DNA of 17,730 nt, taken from positions 1 through 17,730 of the forward strand of contig JAEYQK010000047.1 in NCBI GenBank assembly GCA_023410055.1, given 5' to 3'. This document shows, in pieces, positions 1 through 8,141 of the stretch. Made by a program: the position numbers and the translations under genes. The notes under the pieces were generated by a model, which saw only the letters and a list, made by a program, of their open reading frames with translations, was not told where the DNA came from and made no database searches. The stretch's first letter is position 1. Each line of letters opens with the position of its first letter. The DNA is from Acidobacteriota bacterium. GTDB lineage: Bacteria; Acidobacteriota; Terriglobia; Terriglobales; Acidobacteriaceae.

Positions 1-849
1 CTTCAACGCCAGTCCCAGCTCTGTAATCCGCAATGCCTCTCCCGCCACGCCGCTTGTCTTGGAAAGCAGCGTGTTCGCTTCGCGGTTCATTTCTTGCAGC
101 AGGAAGTCGAGCTTCTTCCCGATTTCGCCGCCCTGATCGAGAAGTCCGCCGAAGTGCTTAATGTGCGTGTGCATGCGGACGATCTCTTCGCGGATGTCGC
201 TGCGTTCCGCCAACAGGGCAGCCTCTTGCAGCATGCGATCCTTGTCTGCGTGGACACCCACGAGTTCCTGCATGCGCGAATGGATCTTGTCCATGTAGGC
301 GTGCAGCACGGCGTCTCTGTGCTTCTCGACTTCGCTGATGGCCGACTGCACACGATTCAGTAGTTCTCGCAGCTCGCGCTCGATGCTGCGGCCTTCTTCG
401 CTGCGCATTTCATTCAGACGCGCAATTGCGTCTTCGAGCTTCGACATCACGGCCGATTCCAGTTCGGGCTCAAGCCCCATCGCGCCGTTGGAACCTTCCA
501 ATGCTCCGGGAAGCCGGAACGCAGCATTGAGGTCGGGTTCGCCAGTGACGCCGAATTCCTTAGCACTATCACGAAACGCCTGAACGTATCCGCCGACCAG
601 CGTCTTGTTAACCGACATGCCGGCTGCGTTTGTACGTTGAATATTCAGTACGAGGTCGATGTGACCGCGCGCGATCTTCTCCTTCAATGTTCGGCGCAGC
701 TTCATCTCAAGCGCATCGCTCTCCGGCGGCATGCGCAGGTGCAGATCGAGAAACCGATGGTTCACCGATTTCAGCGAAAGCGTGAAGCTTAGTTGTTCGT
801 TGACTTGCTCTTTCGCCTGAGCAAATCCTGTCATGGATCGAACTTTCAT
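1..849 (-). CDS. yicC: YicC-family endoribonuclease, 3' end cut by window edge
   Basis: Translating the minus strand from ATG 849-847 gives 283 codons with no stop before the window edge. The N-terminus carries the family signature SMTGFA (residues 5-10), followed by SVNHRFLD (28-35). The C-terminal DUF1732-type part contains ERSDIREEIVR (215-225) and LDFLLQEMNRE (247-257), which are hallmarks of YicC/YloC proteins. The family is about 290 residues, so only a handful of residues are missing. Members act as RNA endonucleases or RNA-decay factors in the cytoplasm. The ATG at 849 was chosen because family members have a few residues before MTGF; an alternative ATG lies at 834. The start is 7 nt after the stop of the ABC exporter, which suggests co-transcription and translational coupling. 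In many bacteria gmk and rpoZ follow; here that would lie outside the window. Confidence 0.93.
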   Translation of the reverse strand, partial: MKVRSMTGFAQAKEQVNEQLSFTLSLKSVNHRFLDLHLRMPPESDALEMKLRRTLKEKIARGHIDLVLNIQRTNAAGMSVNKTLVGGYVQAFRDSAKEFGVTGEPDLNAAFRLPGALEGSNGAMGLEPELESAVMSKLEDAIARLNEMRSEEGRSIERELRELLNRVQSAISEVEKHRDAVLHAYMDKIHSRMQELVGVHADKDRMLQEAALLAERSDIREEIVRMHTHIKHFGGLLDQGGEIGKKLDFLLQEMNREANTLLSKTSGVAGEALRITELGLALK

Positions 850-856
850 TTATGAC

Positions 857-2716
857 CTAACTGGAAACGGGCACGCCGTTCATCTTTGTATTAACTGCGT
901 CAATATCCAGGAACTGCAGTTCATAAAGCCGGCGGTATGTACCCAGCCGGTTCATCAGTTCTTCGTGGGAGCCTGAATCCGCGATCATGCCATTCTCAAT
1001 CACAAGAATGCGGTCAGCATGCCGCACCGTCGAGAGCCGATGCGCGATCACGAACACCGTGCGTCCCTGCATCAGGTTCTGCAACGCCGACTGCACGAGC
1101 GATTCGGACTCGCTATCCAATGCCGATGTAGCTTCGTCGAGAATCAGGATCGGGGCGTTCTTTAGAATCGCGCGAGCGATCGCGATCCGCTGACGCTCGC
1201 CTCCCGAAAGTCGTAATCCTCGCTCGCCAATCATCGTGTCGTAGCCGTTTGGCAGTGATGAGATAAAGTCGTGAGCCAGGGCAGCGCGTGCCGCCGCTTC
1301 CACCTCGGCCTGGGCCACGCTCGGCTGACCATAAGCAATGTTGTTTCTAACAGTGTCGTTGAAGAGGATAGTCTCCTGCGTGACGATACCGATCTGTGAG
1401 CGCAGTGATCCCACCGTAACGTCGCGCACGTCCTGGCCGTCGATCAACAATCGGCCTGAGCTCACGTCGAAGAATCGGGGAATCAGGTGTACCAGCGTCG
1501 ACTTCCCAGCGCCGCTCGAACCCACGATTGCAACAACTTCTCCAGCTTGGACGTTCAGGTCTATGTCGTGCAGAATCTCGCGTTGTTCGCCACCTTCGGA
1601 TTCATACGAAAAACTGACATGATCGAAAGTGATTGCATTGTGGAATGCAGGCAAGAGCTTCGCGCCGGGCTTTTCGCGGACATCATCGCGTGAATCCATG
1701 AACGCGAAGACGGAAGCCGACGCTCCCAGCGCCTGCTGAAAATTGTTGTTGAACAATGCAAACTTACGAACCGGTTCGTAGAGTTTGAAAACTGCGATGA
1801 TGAACGCCAGGAACGTACCGGTCGTAAAGACGTGATTCTTGATGGCGTCGCGGCCCATCAACAGGAGCAGGGCGATCGCGACCGAACCGAGAATGTCCAT
1901 CAGCGGGGAACTGATCGCAGCAGCGCGGACGGAGTGAAGATTAGCCCTAAACAGACGTTTGGCTGCGCCGCGGAATTTCAGGATCTCCCAGAGCTCCATG
2001 CTGAAGGCTTTCACGATGCGAACACCGGTGATCGTCTCGTGCAGGATGTTCTGAATCTCTGCTAGCTTGTCCTGCCCAGTGCGCGTCGTGCTACGCACCT
2101 GACGGCCGATTTTCGTTGCCGACATGATCACGATTGGGACAAAAATCAGCAGCACAAGAGAGTACTTGCGACCCAGCACTATGACCAAGCCCGCCGTAAA
2201 CAGGAAGGTGAAGAACTGCTGCAGGAATTCGGCCAGCACCTGCGACATCGCGAATTGCACGCGCTCTACGTCGTTGATCGCTGTCGAAAGAACCGTTCCC
2301 GTCGACACCTTCTGGAAGAATGCCACCGACCTGCGCAGGATCGCGTTGTATAGGTCGTTGCGCAGGTCGGTAATCATGCCGAAACCTGCGTAGTTCACCA
2401 GATAGGTACCGATGTAGTCGCAGATGCCTTTCAGAATTGTCGCTGCAACCATGAGAAACGCAACTATCGTCCAGGCGTTCGTAAAATGCTGCGGAACGAA
2501 CTGTTGCAGGTAAACGACGTGGTTCGCAATGGGCGCAGGGAAGAGTGCGATGTTCTGGGAATTGCTTGCCGGATTGAGTACTCGATCGATGACGGGCCCG
2601 ACCAGCGCGATGCGAAACGCGTCTAGGAATCCCACCATGGCCATCAGAAGCACTGAGGCCACAAACTGCAGCGAGTATGGGACAACGTATCTGACGAGCC
2701 TGATCAGCTGCCGCAT
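857..2716 (-). CDS. MsbA-like lipid/multidrug ABC exporter, fused permease-ATPase
   Basis: This is a 619-residue half-transporter. The N-terminal transmembrane domain (about 1-330) has hydrophobic helices near 15-40, 80-100, 165-200 and 270-310. The ATPase domain (about 360-605) has every motif intact: Walker A GSSGAGKST (399-407), Q-loop Q447, signature LSGGERQ (503-509), Walker B ILILDE (523-528), D-loop SALD (531-534) and switch histidine H559. Length and architecture match MsbA/type IV exporters, which work as homodimers in the inner membrane and flip lipid A precursors or export hydrophobic compounds. The substrate cannot be told from sequence. It begins at ATG 2716; a TAGAAT hexamer on the minus strand (2768-2763) could be a -10 box, but no convincing -35 was found. 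The downstream neighbour is yicC, 7 nt away. Confidence 0.93.
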   Translation of the reverse strand: MRQLIRLVRYVVPYSLQFVASVLLMAMVGFLDAFRIALVGPVIDRVLNPASNSQNIALFPAPIANHVVYLQQFVPQHFTNAWTIVAFLMVAATILKGICDYIGTYLVNYAGFGMITDLRNDLYNAILRRSVAFFQKVSTGTVLSTAINDVERVQFAMSQVLAEFLQQFFTFLFTAGLVIVLGRKYSLVLLIFVPIVIMSATKIGRQVRSTTRTGQDKLAEIQNILHETITGVRIVKAFSMELWEILKFRGAAKRLFRANLHSVRAAAISSPLMDILGSVAIALLLLMGRDAIKNHVFTTGTFLAFIIAVFKLYEPVRKFALFNNNFQQALGASASVFAFMDSRDDVREKPGAKLLPAFHNAITFDHVSFSYESEGGEQREILHDIDLNVQAGEVVAIVGSSGAGKSTLVHLIPRFFDVSSGRLLIDGQDVRDVTVGSLRSQIGIVTQETILFNDTVRNNIAYGQPSVAQAEVEAAARAALAHDFISSLPNGYDTMIGERGLRLSGGERQRIAIARAILKNAPILILDEATSALDSESESLVQSALQNLMQGRTVFVIAHRLSTVRHADRILVIENGMIADSGSHEELMNRLGTYRRLYELQFLDIDAVNTKMNGVPVSS

Positions 2717-2858
2717 AGACCCTGCCGTTTACACGAATTTAGTCGCGGAGAACGCAAGTTACTATTCTAGCGGAACGTGAGGCTTTTCCGATATATGTTG
2801 CTGTTCAATAAAGCCTTATGGACATACGGAAAATACCTGAGTAGCCTCCGCGCGCCGC

Positions 2859-3344
2859 TCAGATGTCATTCCTCGGAACATTGTCTGTCGAGGGCTGCTC
2901 GTTAACCAAGTCCAGAGTGTCTCCGGAGCCTTCAAACGTGACCTGCAGAACCTGCATCTTCCACTCGCCACCTCTTTTTATTCCGGCAGCGTGGACTGTG
3001 GCTTTCCCCTTCGGTCCGGAGATTGGGAACGTCATATCGGCATTGCCAGTGCCAGGCTGCACGTTGATGTTCCCGCTCGTCCACCATCCAGCCGTGATCG
3101 GAGTACCCAAACGGCGCACAACTTGCTGATCCGATTGAGCCTTCCGCAATCCTGCTGAGTAGATATCGGAACTCTTCATCGAGAACATCACGATTCCGAT
3201 TATCGCCAAGATGAACGCAACAAAGGCCACCAGAATCGTGGCGCATCCACACGGTACGAACCACTTCCAGTTCCGTGCGAACCAGCCAGGGCGCTGCGCC
3301 GGAATCGGCGCAGAAGGATACACGGGGGTAGGAACAGTATTCAT
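2859..3344 (-). CDS. Coa1-family (cytochrome c oxidase assembly factor 1-like) membrane protein
   Basis: This 161-residue protein has a proline-rich N-terminus, then a basic/aromatic stretch (WFARNWKWF, about 21-29), one transmembrane helix (about 34-55, ending IGIVMFSM) and a small soluble C-terminal domain. After the helix, KSSDIYSAGLRKAQSD, VVRRLGTPI, GNINVQPGTGNADMTFPISGPKGKA and a final EWKMQVLQVTFEG follow the pattern of bacterial Coa1/Tim21-like proteins: a short helix, a conserved LGTPI, and a strand with the ISGPKG turn. In mitochondria Coa1 helps assemble cytochrome oxidase; the bacterial role is not established, and no oxidase gene is nearby. The gene starts 53 nt after rapZ ends and is probably in the same transcript. 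No clear Shine-Dalgarno precedes ATG 3344. Confidence 0.75.
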   Translation of the reverse strand: MNTVPTPVYPSAPIPAQRPGWFARNWKWFVPCGCATILVAFVAFILAIIGIVMFSMKSSDIYSAGLRKAQSDQQVVRRLGTPITAGWWTSGNINVQPGTGNADMTFPISGPKGKATVHAAGIKRGGEWKMQVLQVTFEGSGDTLDLVNEQPSTDNVPRNDI

Positions 3345-3397
3345 CGTGAGTGTCTGAAGGACGGACGAATTGTCTCACGAAAACTCAGGAAGAGAAA

Positions 3398-4342
3398 CTA
3401 CTTAGGCGAATCCCGATGATTCACTTTCGCGGGGTATCCCGCCTTTGATAAGCGCTTTGCCACCTCCTGCGCGATGAGGACTGATCGATGCTGTCCGCCA
3501 GTGCACCCGAACGCGATTGTCAGGTAGCTCTTGCCTTCCTCAATGTAGTGCGGCAGCAGGTACACGAGCATATCGGAAACGCGATGAATGAATTCCTGAG
3601 TCTGAGGGAACGATCGGATGTACTGCGCCACCTTCGGATGCTTTCCCGTCAAGGGTCGGAACTCCGGAACAAAGTGCGGGTTTGGAAGGAAACGCACGTC
3701 GAAAACCAGGTCCGCTTCGGCCGGGACTCCATGCTTGTAGCCGAAGCTGATCACGGAGACAAGCAAGTTGGTGCTTGCCGACTTGTGCTCGAACCGCTGG
3801 ACGATATGTGCGCGGAGTTCGTGAACGTTGAACTTTGACGTGTCGATCACGACGTCTGCTGAGTTGCGGATAACGCCGAGTTGACGACGTTCAGAGGCGA
3901 TTGCCTTCTTGACCGGAATAGATTTCCCGCTCAGAGGATGTGGGCGCCGCGTTTCACTGAAGCGTCGGATCAATGCTTCGTCGCTTGCCTCGAGAAACAC
4001 CACTGTTGTCTGAAGGCGCTGCTTTAGTTCCTTCACGATTTGGGGCAGGCGTTTCAGGTTCTCGCCTTCGCGAACGTCCGCTACCAACGCCGCTTTTTCG
4101 ATCTCCCCGGACTGCTTTACGAGTTCAGCAAAGTTTTCGATCAACTCCACCGGGAGATTATCAACGCAGTAGTAGCCCAGATCTTCGAACACCTTGAGAA
4201 CGGAGATCTTTCCCGACCCGCTCATGCCCGTGATGATGACCAGTTCGGTTCCAAGATGAGGGTGGCGAGCCTGCTTAGCTCCAGAGTGCTCATCTGGGGT
4301 AGAGGTATTCTGTGCTGCTCTCTTCGTTGTTCTTGCCTTCAT
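3398..4342 (-). CDS. rapZ: RapZ (YvcJ) RNase adapter / nucleotide-binding protein
   Basis: This 314-residue protein has the RapZ/YvcJ layout: an N-terminal P-loop domain (about 33-185) and a C-terminal domain (about 192-312). Family landmarks include FEDLGYYCVDNLP (52-64), ADVREG (88-93), ETRRPHPL (130-137), SFGYKHGVP (199-207), DVRFLPNP (215-222) and FGCTGGQHRSV (278-288). In Escherichia coli RapZ binds GlmZ sRNA and guides RNase E, controlling glucosamine-6-phosphate synthesis; in other phyla the role is less clear. Two oddities are visible. The Walker A reads GMSGSGK followed by Ile46, where Ser/Thr is standard. There is also a basic extension of about 33 residues before the P-loop, which cannot be trimmed because no other start codon precedes the loop. 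It lies 56 nt downstream of tmk and 53 nt upstream of the Coa1-like gene. Confidence 0.92.
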   Translation of the reverse strand: MKARTTKRAAQNTSTPDEHSGAKQARHPHLGTELVIITGMSGSGKISVLKVFEDLGYYCVDNLPVELIENFAELVKQSGEIEKAALVADVREGENLKRLPQIVKELKQRLQTTVVFLEASDEALIRRFSETRRPHPLSGKSIPVKKAIASERRQLGVIRNSADVVIDTSKFNVHELRAHIVQRFEHKSASTNLLVSVISFGYKHGVPAEADLVFDVRFLPNPHFVPEFRPLTGKHPKVAQYIRSFPQTQEFIHRVSDMLVYLLPHYIEEGKSYLTIAFGCTGGQHRSVLIAQEVAKRLSKAGYPAKVNHRDSPK

Positions 4343-4398
4343 CGTATGCAGTCATCCTAACACTCGTATGGGTGCACCACAGAGGAGCCGGGCAGGGG

Positions 4399-5091
4399 TC
4401 ATCGCGAAGCGGCTGCGCCCAAGAATCGCCGCCGGACCTCTTCGAAAATCTCCCGCTGCACAATCTCAGCAGGGCGGCGAGCATCGACGGTGAAAATCCG
4501 CCGAGGCTCCCGTCGTGCGATTTCAAGGTACTTCTCATGAACTCGGTTGAAAAAGGCCCTGTTCTCCTGTTCGAACCGGTTCTCGTCCGGTTGATCCGTT
4601 CCGGATTGCTTCAGGTTTCTTCGCCGCGCCCGTTCGACGCTATGCTCGACTTCGGAATCCATCAGAATCGTCAGATCGGGCTGAATCCCGCGGCACAATA
4701 CCCGGTGCAACTCCAGCACGGGTTCGCTTCCCAACTGTCGCCCTCCGCCCTGGTAGACCTCTGAGGAATCCGTAAAGCGGTCGCAAAGTACCCAAGTGCC
4801 TTTATCGACTGCCGGCAAAATGACTTCATCAATTTGTTGGGCCCGGGAGGCAAACATCAGCGCCAGTTCTGCCCAGGGAGACAGTCCATGCGTGCGTGAG
4901 TCGAGAAGCAACCCTCGAATCCTCTCACCAATTTCCGTTCCACCTGGCTCGCGGGTAACCAGAGCATCCACTCCCGCTTCATGCAGCCTCTCCGCAAGTC
5001 GGTTCAACTGCGTGCTCTTGCCGCACCCGTCCAAGCCCTCGATCGTGATGAACTTACCTCTGCTTACCTGCTTGTTCACGAGCAGCATCAT
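4399..5091 (-). CDS. tmk: Thymidylate kinase
   Basis: This enzyme phosphorylates dTMP to dTDP with ATP for DNA synthesis in the cytoplasm. Using ATG 5091, the product is 230 residues. The P-loop GLDGCGKST is at 19-27, TREPGGTEIG at 46-55, and the DRF motif at 104-106. YQGGGRQLG follows (about 113-121), then an arginine-rich LID (VERARRRN, about 152-159). The P-loop lacks the arginine of type I enzymes and the LID carries arginines, as in bacterial type II enzymes. The frame stays open upstream to 5358, but that extension (about 89 residues) resembles no kinase sequence and family length is 205-215, so the start was placed at the tandem ATGs 5091/5088. GTG 5079 is another option; none has a clear Shine-Dalgarno. 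It heads the tmk-rapZ-coa1 gene string. Confidence 0.93.
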   Translation of the reverse strand: MMLLVNKQVSRGKFITIEGLDGCGKSTQLNRLAERLHEAGVDALVTREPGGTEIGERIRGLLLDSRTHGLSPWAELALMFASRAQQIDEVILPAVDKGTWVLCDRFTDSSEVYQGGGRQLGSEPVLELHRVLCRGIQPDLTILMDSEVEHSVERARRRNLKQSGTDQPDENRFEQENRAFFNRVHEKYLEIARREPRRIFTVDARRPAEIVQREIFEEVRRRFLGAAASR

Positions 5092-5364
5092 AACATTGCA
5101 GCACTGCGCAACGCGCTCCCAGAAGCTCCATATGCACTCATGTTGGTACGGAAAAACTGCCAGTTTACTGAGAAGAACTCTGGCATCCGTCGAGAAGGAA
5201 GAAGCTAACGAATCGCAACAATATGTAACAACTTGCAGCACAGGGAACCCCTGACGCTGTCGGAACGAGCAATTCAGGGCGTTTTTGGGCAGGGACAAAG
5301 TCTGAAGCTGGAGTTCCCCTGTGGAACGTCGGATGCCAGTAACCGGGTGGAGGCTCAAAGCAAA

Positions 5365-5874
5365 GTGGGTATAGGCGAACAGGTGAACGGAACAAAAATC
5401 CCGTCCAAAGGAGAGGAACTATCTGCTCCCCTAGGTTCAATCGCTGGACACAGTAAAGGGATTGGCAGAATCGGAAGCACTTGCAGGGAATGCGGCAGTC
5501 CGCTTTCCGATACGGGTCAATTCTGCTGGATGTGCGGCGCAGCACGAGATTGCAGGAGCGATCCGCGGGTTGAGCTGGCGCCTAGTCGGGCACTGCACAC
5601 CGACTGTTCTGGTGCGGCTTCGGGACAAGAACCTGAATTGAGCCGCTCCAAGTACGAGCCAAACTCAGAGCCGGCACAAATCAGACAAAAGCGCTTCGGT
5701 ATCGGCATTCTTCTAGCGATCGTGGTGTTCTTGATATTGCTTTGCGTCGGATACTGGCAAATACGCAGCGGAAAAGCGTTATTCGGAAGCATCAAGCTTG
5801 GTGTCGTGGACCTTCCTACTCCTCTGCTATCCCTTCGAAGAGGTCCGTCTCCATCTGCATCTGCCTTGGCGTGA
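5365..5874 (+). CDS. Zinc-ribbon single-pass membrane protein of unknown function
   Basis: The frame encodes a double-CxxC zinc ribbon (CRECG...CWMCG, DNA about 5479-5541), a polar Ser/Glu-rich linker, and one transmembrane helix (IGILLAIVVFLILLCVGYW, about 5701-5757), followed by a short tail. This layout is common in uncharacterised bacterial proteins where a cytoplasmic metal-binding knuckle precedes a membrane anchor; no function can be assigned. The start is uncertain. GTG 5365 was chosen because GGAGG lies 11 nt upstream; the frame is open back to TTG 5233 and other GTGs lie at 5347 and 5386. It is divergent from tmk. Its last 59 nt overlap the 3' end of the convergent PIG-L gene, so its C-terminus after the helix is shared with coding sequence on the other strand. 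Confidence 0.6.
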   Translation: MGIGEQVNGTKIPSKGEELSAPLGSIAGHSKGIGRIGSTCRECGSPLSDTGQFCWMCGAARDCRSDPRVELAPSRALHTDCSGAASGQEPELSRSKYEPNSEPAQIRQKRFGIGILLAIVVFLILLCVGYWQIRSGKALFGSIKLGVVDLPTPLLSLRRGPSPSASALA

Positions 5875-6559
5875 CGGCGGCAGCCAGATGAAACAGCTCT
5901 CGTTGCTGTCCTGCTGCAATGTTCTTTTCAAATATCGGTAACAAAGGAGCCTGTGTCGTGTGAGCACGAAAGGCCTGTATCTTCTGCTCAAAATGCTTTG
6001 AAATGTCGATCACTGCGGTAGACGGCGGTAGCGACACTGGTTGACGCTCCGGCAACGTGAATCCTGCTGTGCCGTAGTACAGCTTCTGCGCCCGGTGTGA
6101 TTCCAGGCCTTCGCTGAACTGCTCCGCGAATCGGTTACTGCGGCCCGCCCAGTGGAACGCGCAAGTTGCGAAAATCGAAGCCATTCCGTGATCCGTATGC
6201 GCGGTGAGGGCGCCTTCCGGCCCAAAAGTGATCACGACATGAGGCTTGATCCGGCGAATCCAACGGGCCAAATCGGCAGCAACGGTATACAGATCAGCAT
6301 GGTCCAAAGCTCCATCCCGGTAGCTCAGCACTTCTCCATGCTTTACATTCAGGACTCGGCATGACGCCGCGAATTCCTGCCGCCTTCGCTCAGACAGCTC
6401 TTCTTCTGAACGCGTGTCGCCTCGGTGACTAGCTGCTTGGCCGGGTGTCAGGCAGATCACATGGGTTTCGACTCCTCGCCCTGCGTACAGAGCCAGTGTC
6501 CCGCCAAAGCCGCCGGCTTCGTCGTCAGGATGCGCGGTAATGCAAAGCAGTCTATGCAT
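5816..6559 (-). CDS. PIG-L/LmbE-family zinc-dependent N-acetyl deacetylase
   Basis: Starting at ATG 6559, this gives 247 residues. The N-terminal strand runs into the zinc-binding AHPDDE motif (residues 9-14). A second zinc/catalytic segment, HTDHG, follows ITFGPEGALTA at about 115-130. These are hallmarks of the family that includes GlcNAc-PI deacetylase, MshB and BshB, which remove acetyl groups from amino sugars. The physiological substrate (a thiol precursor, a glycan or an antibiotic intermediate) cannot be told; no mycothiol or bacillithiol partner gene is in the window. ATG 6559 was preferred to the in-frame TTG 6562 because AAGGAG ends 4 nt before the ATG but only 1 nt before the TTG. 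The 3' end overlaps the zinc-ribbon gene tail to tail. Confidence 0.88.
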   Translation of the reverse strand: MHRLLCITAHPDDEAGGFGGTLALYAGRGVETHVICLTPGQAASHRGDTRSEEELSERRRQEFAASCRVLNVKHGEVLSYRDGALDHADLYTVAADLARWIRRIKPHVVITFGPEGALTAHTDHGMASIFATCAFHWAGRSNRFAEQFSEGLESHRAQKLYYGTAGFTLPERQPVSLPPSTAVIDISKHFEQKIQAFRAHTTQAPLLPIFEKNIAAGQQRELFHLAAAVTPRQMQMETDLFEGIAEE

Positions 6560-6605
6560 CAATCTCCTTCTCGCACAAACACATCATACTTGCGGAGCCT
6601 CTCGT

Positions 6606-6634
6606 GTTACAGGGAATGATCTGGCGGCTCACAA
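6606..6634 (-). promoter_or_regulatory. Candidate sigma70-type promoter of the PIG-L gene
   Basis: On the minus strand TTGTGA (6634-6629) is separated by 17 nt from TGTAAC (6611-6606). Predicted transcription would begin about 40 nt upstream of the ATG at 6559. The -10 matches the consensus at four of six positions, so this is only a candidate. Confidence 0.3.
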
Positions 6635-6671
6635 CGGTAGGAATTCAGACTGCCGAGTTAACGGGTCGAGT

Positions 6672-7268
6672 ATGAGGAAATTAGCGTTTTTCGTTTTGCT
6701 CTTTGCCGTTGTCGGCATCTGCAAGGACCACGCACGAAGTTCCTCGACTTATGAAAGAACATACCATTCACAGATACCATTAGGTGCTGAACGCATCGAA
6801 CTCAGGCCTTCCAAGCGTTCCTTGTATCTGCTGGCCACGGCAGAGAGCCCCTATTTCGAAGGCTGGCACGGTCCCGAGGAAGGGCGCTTGCTGTTCACTT
6901 CCAATGGAAGCAAAGTCCAGGCATATCCTCAACAAATCAGATTTCGGCTTACGGCAACGGCGATGCGTCCCGATATGCTCACCCTTGATGACTCGTACGG
7001 CACCCTGAGCATGTCCGATTCTGCCGTAAATGAGTACCTTCTGAATCTTCGGTTTGGGATGATTATCTTCCACGGACTCGAGCAAGAGTCTCTGCCCCCG
7101 CAATACGTACGCCTGATCGGTATGCCTGCAGAAATCGTTTACGATGAACGCATTTTCGATATCGGCTTCGAATTGCCCCACCAAGTTTCTATCTACGATC
7201 GCATCGTCCTCGAAGTACTCTCGTCAACCGGCTACCGAGTCTGCAAATTTCATCTCGACTTGCTCTGA
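6672..7268 (+). CDS. Exported protein of unknown function
   Basis: This 198-residue protein starts with a clear signal peptide: MRK, a hydrophobic core (LAFFVLLFAVVGI) and a polar region after about residue 17. A Cys lies at 17, but the preceding residues are not a standard lipobox, so lipoprotein status is doubtful. The mature part is mixed alpha/beta and rich in Tyr, Arg and Glu, with no motif I recognise. The ATG at 6672 was chosen because it sits directly before the signal peptide; the frame is open upstream to about 6540, but that part looks non-coding and overlaps the PIG-L start. It is divergent from the deacetylase (112-bp gap) and ends 2 bp from the convergent rnhB stop. Confidence 0.6.
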   Translation: MRKLAFFVLLFAVVGICKDHARSSSTYERTYHSQIPLGAERIELRPSKRSLYLLATAESPYFEGWHGPEEGRLLFTSNGSKVQAYPQQIRFRLTATAMRPDMLTLDDSYGTLSMSDSAVNEYLLNLRFGMIIFHGLEQESLPPQYVRLIGMPAEIVYDERIFDIGFELPHQVSIYDRIVLEVLSSTGYRVCKFHLDLL

Positions 7269-7270
7269 GA

Positions 7271-8008
7271 CTAGTCTCCCTTGATCGCCTCGTCCTCCGT
7301 CTCCAGCATGAACTCAAGCACCTCCTGCGGCGCCGATGCGTTCCAGACCGGAGCGAACGACTGCCTATGCAGAGGCGATGGTCCGAACTCGCGCAGCGCC
7401 TCAATATGTCTCTTCGATCCGTAGCCCTTGTTCGAAGCCAGTCCGTAGGCTGGGTACACCGGGTCCCACTCCCGCACCAGCGCATCACGATGCACTTTCG
7501 CGATGATCGATGCGGCCGCTATCGACGCCGAAAGCGCGTCTCCGTGGATGATCTTCTTCTGAGCGCAAGGGAGGTCCAGCACCATGGCGTCAATCAACAG
7601 GAAATCAGGTCTGATAGAAAGCGCGGAGACCGCTTCCAACATTGCCGCCTTCGAAGCGTGGTAGATGTTCAGTTGATCAATACGCGCCGAGTCCACCGCG
7701 GCAATCGCCCACGCCAGGCAGTGCTCCTTGATCCGCGCCGCGAACTCATCGCGCTTCTTTTCCGGCAGGAGCTTCGAGTCGCGCAGACCACGAATCCGAT
7801 AGTTCGGATCCAGAATTACCGCCCCAGCGACAACCGGACCAAACAAGCATCCCCGCCCAACTTCGTCAACACCGGCCACAAACTGCGCCCCCGCCTGCCA
7901 CGCTTCCTTCTCGTACTTCGTCGTGCAGTGGAGCTTCTTCAGCAGACGCAGCTTGGCAGCAGACTTGGATATCTCCTCGTCGGGCTCGAGTTGGAATCGG
8001 CGCGGCAA
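7271..8008 (-). CDS. rnhB: Ribonuclease HII
   Basis: RNase HII cleaves RNA in RNA/DNA hybrids and removes single misincorporated ribonucleotides. The 245-residue product has the catalytic carboxylates in place: D48 and E49 in DEVGRG (48-53), D140 in LLIDAM, and D157 in HGD, followed by AASIIAKVHRD (165-175). GLRDSKLL (74-81) and HRQSFAPVW (214-222) are further family signatures. The N-terminus has about 40 extra residues before the catalytic motif, basic and helical, a common variation. The only ordinary start before the conserved region is TTG 8008, with a weak GAG-type Shine-Dalgarno. In many bacteria rnhB follows rplS; here it sits 5 kb away on the opposite strand from rpsP-rplS, so that linkage is broken. 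Confidence 0.95.
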   Translation of the reverse strand: MPRRFQLEPDEEISKSAAKLRLLKKLHCTTKYEKEAWQAGAQFVAGVDEVGRGCLFGPVVAGAVILDPNYRIRGLRDSKLLPEKKRDEFAARIKEHCLAWAIAAVDSARIDQLNIYHASKAAMLEAVSALSIRPDFLLIDAMVLDLPCAQKKIIHGDALSASIAAASIIAKVHRDALVREWDPVYPAYGLASNKGYGSKRHIEALREFGPSPLHRQSFAPVWNASAPQEVLEFMLETEDEAIKGD

Positions 8009-8141
8009 ATTAGTGCTCTGTGAATAAATAGAAATATCTCACAAATTGGCTTGGTAGTGTCCGATCACGATCCAACTGTTGCGTGCCAGCTTGTTTGTCT
8101 GCAGGTGCACTCTTGGGTTGGCTCGACTTCAGAGTCCCACA

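Noticed and set aside
5092..5358. N-terminal extension of thymidylate kinase
   Set aside because: About 89 residues unlike any kinase, overlapping the divergent gene; the normal start is at 5091/5088.
7367..8023. 218-codon plus-strand frame
   Set aside because: Antisense shadow of rnhB; arginine-rich and without family features.
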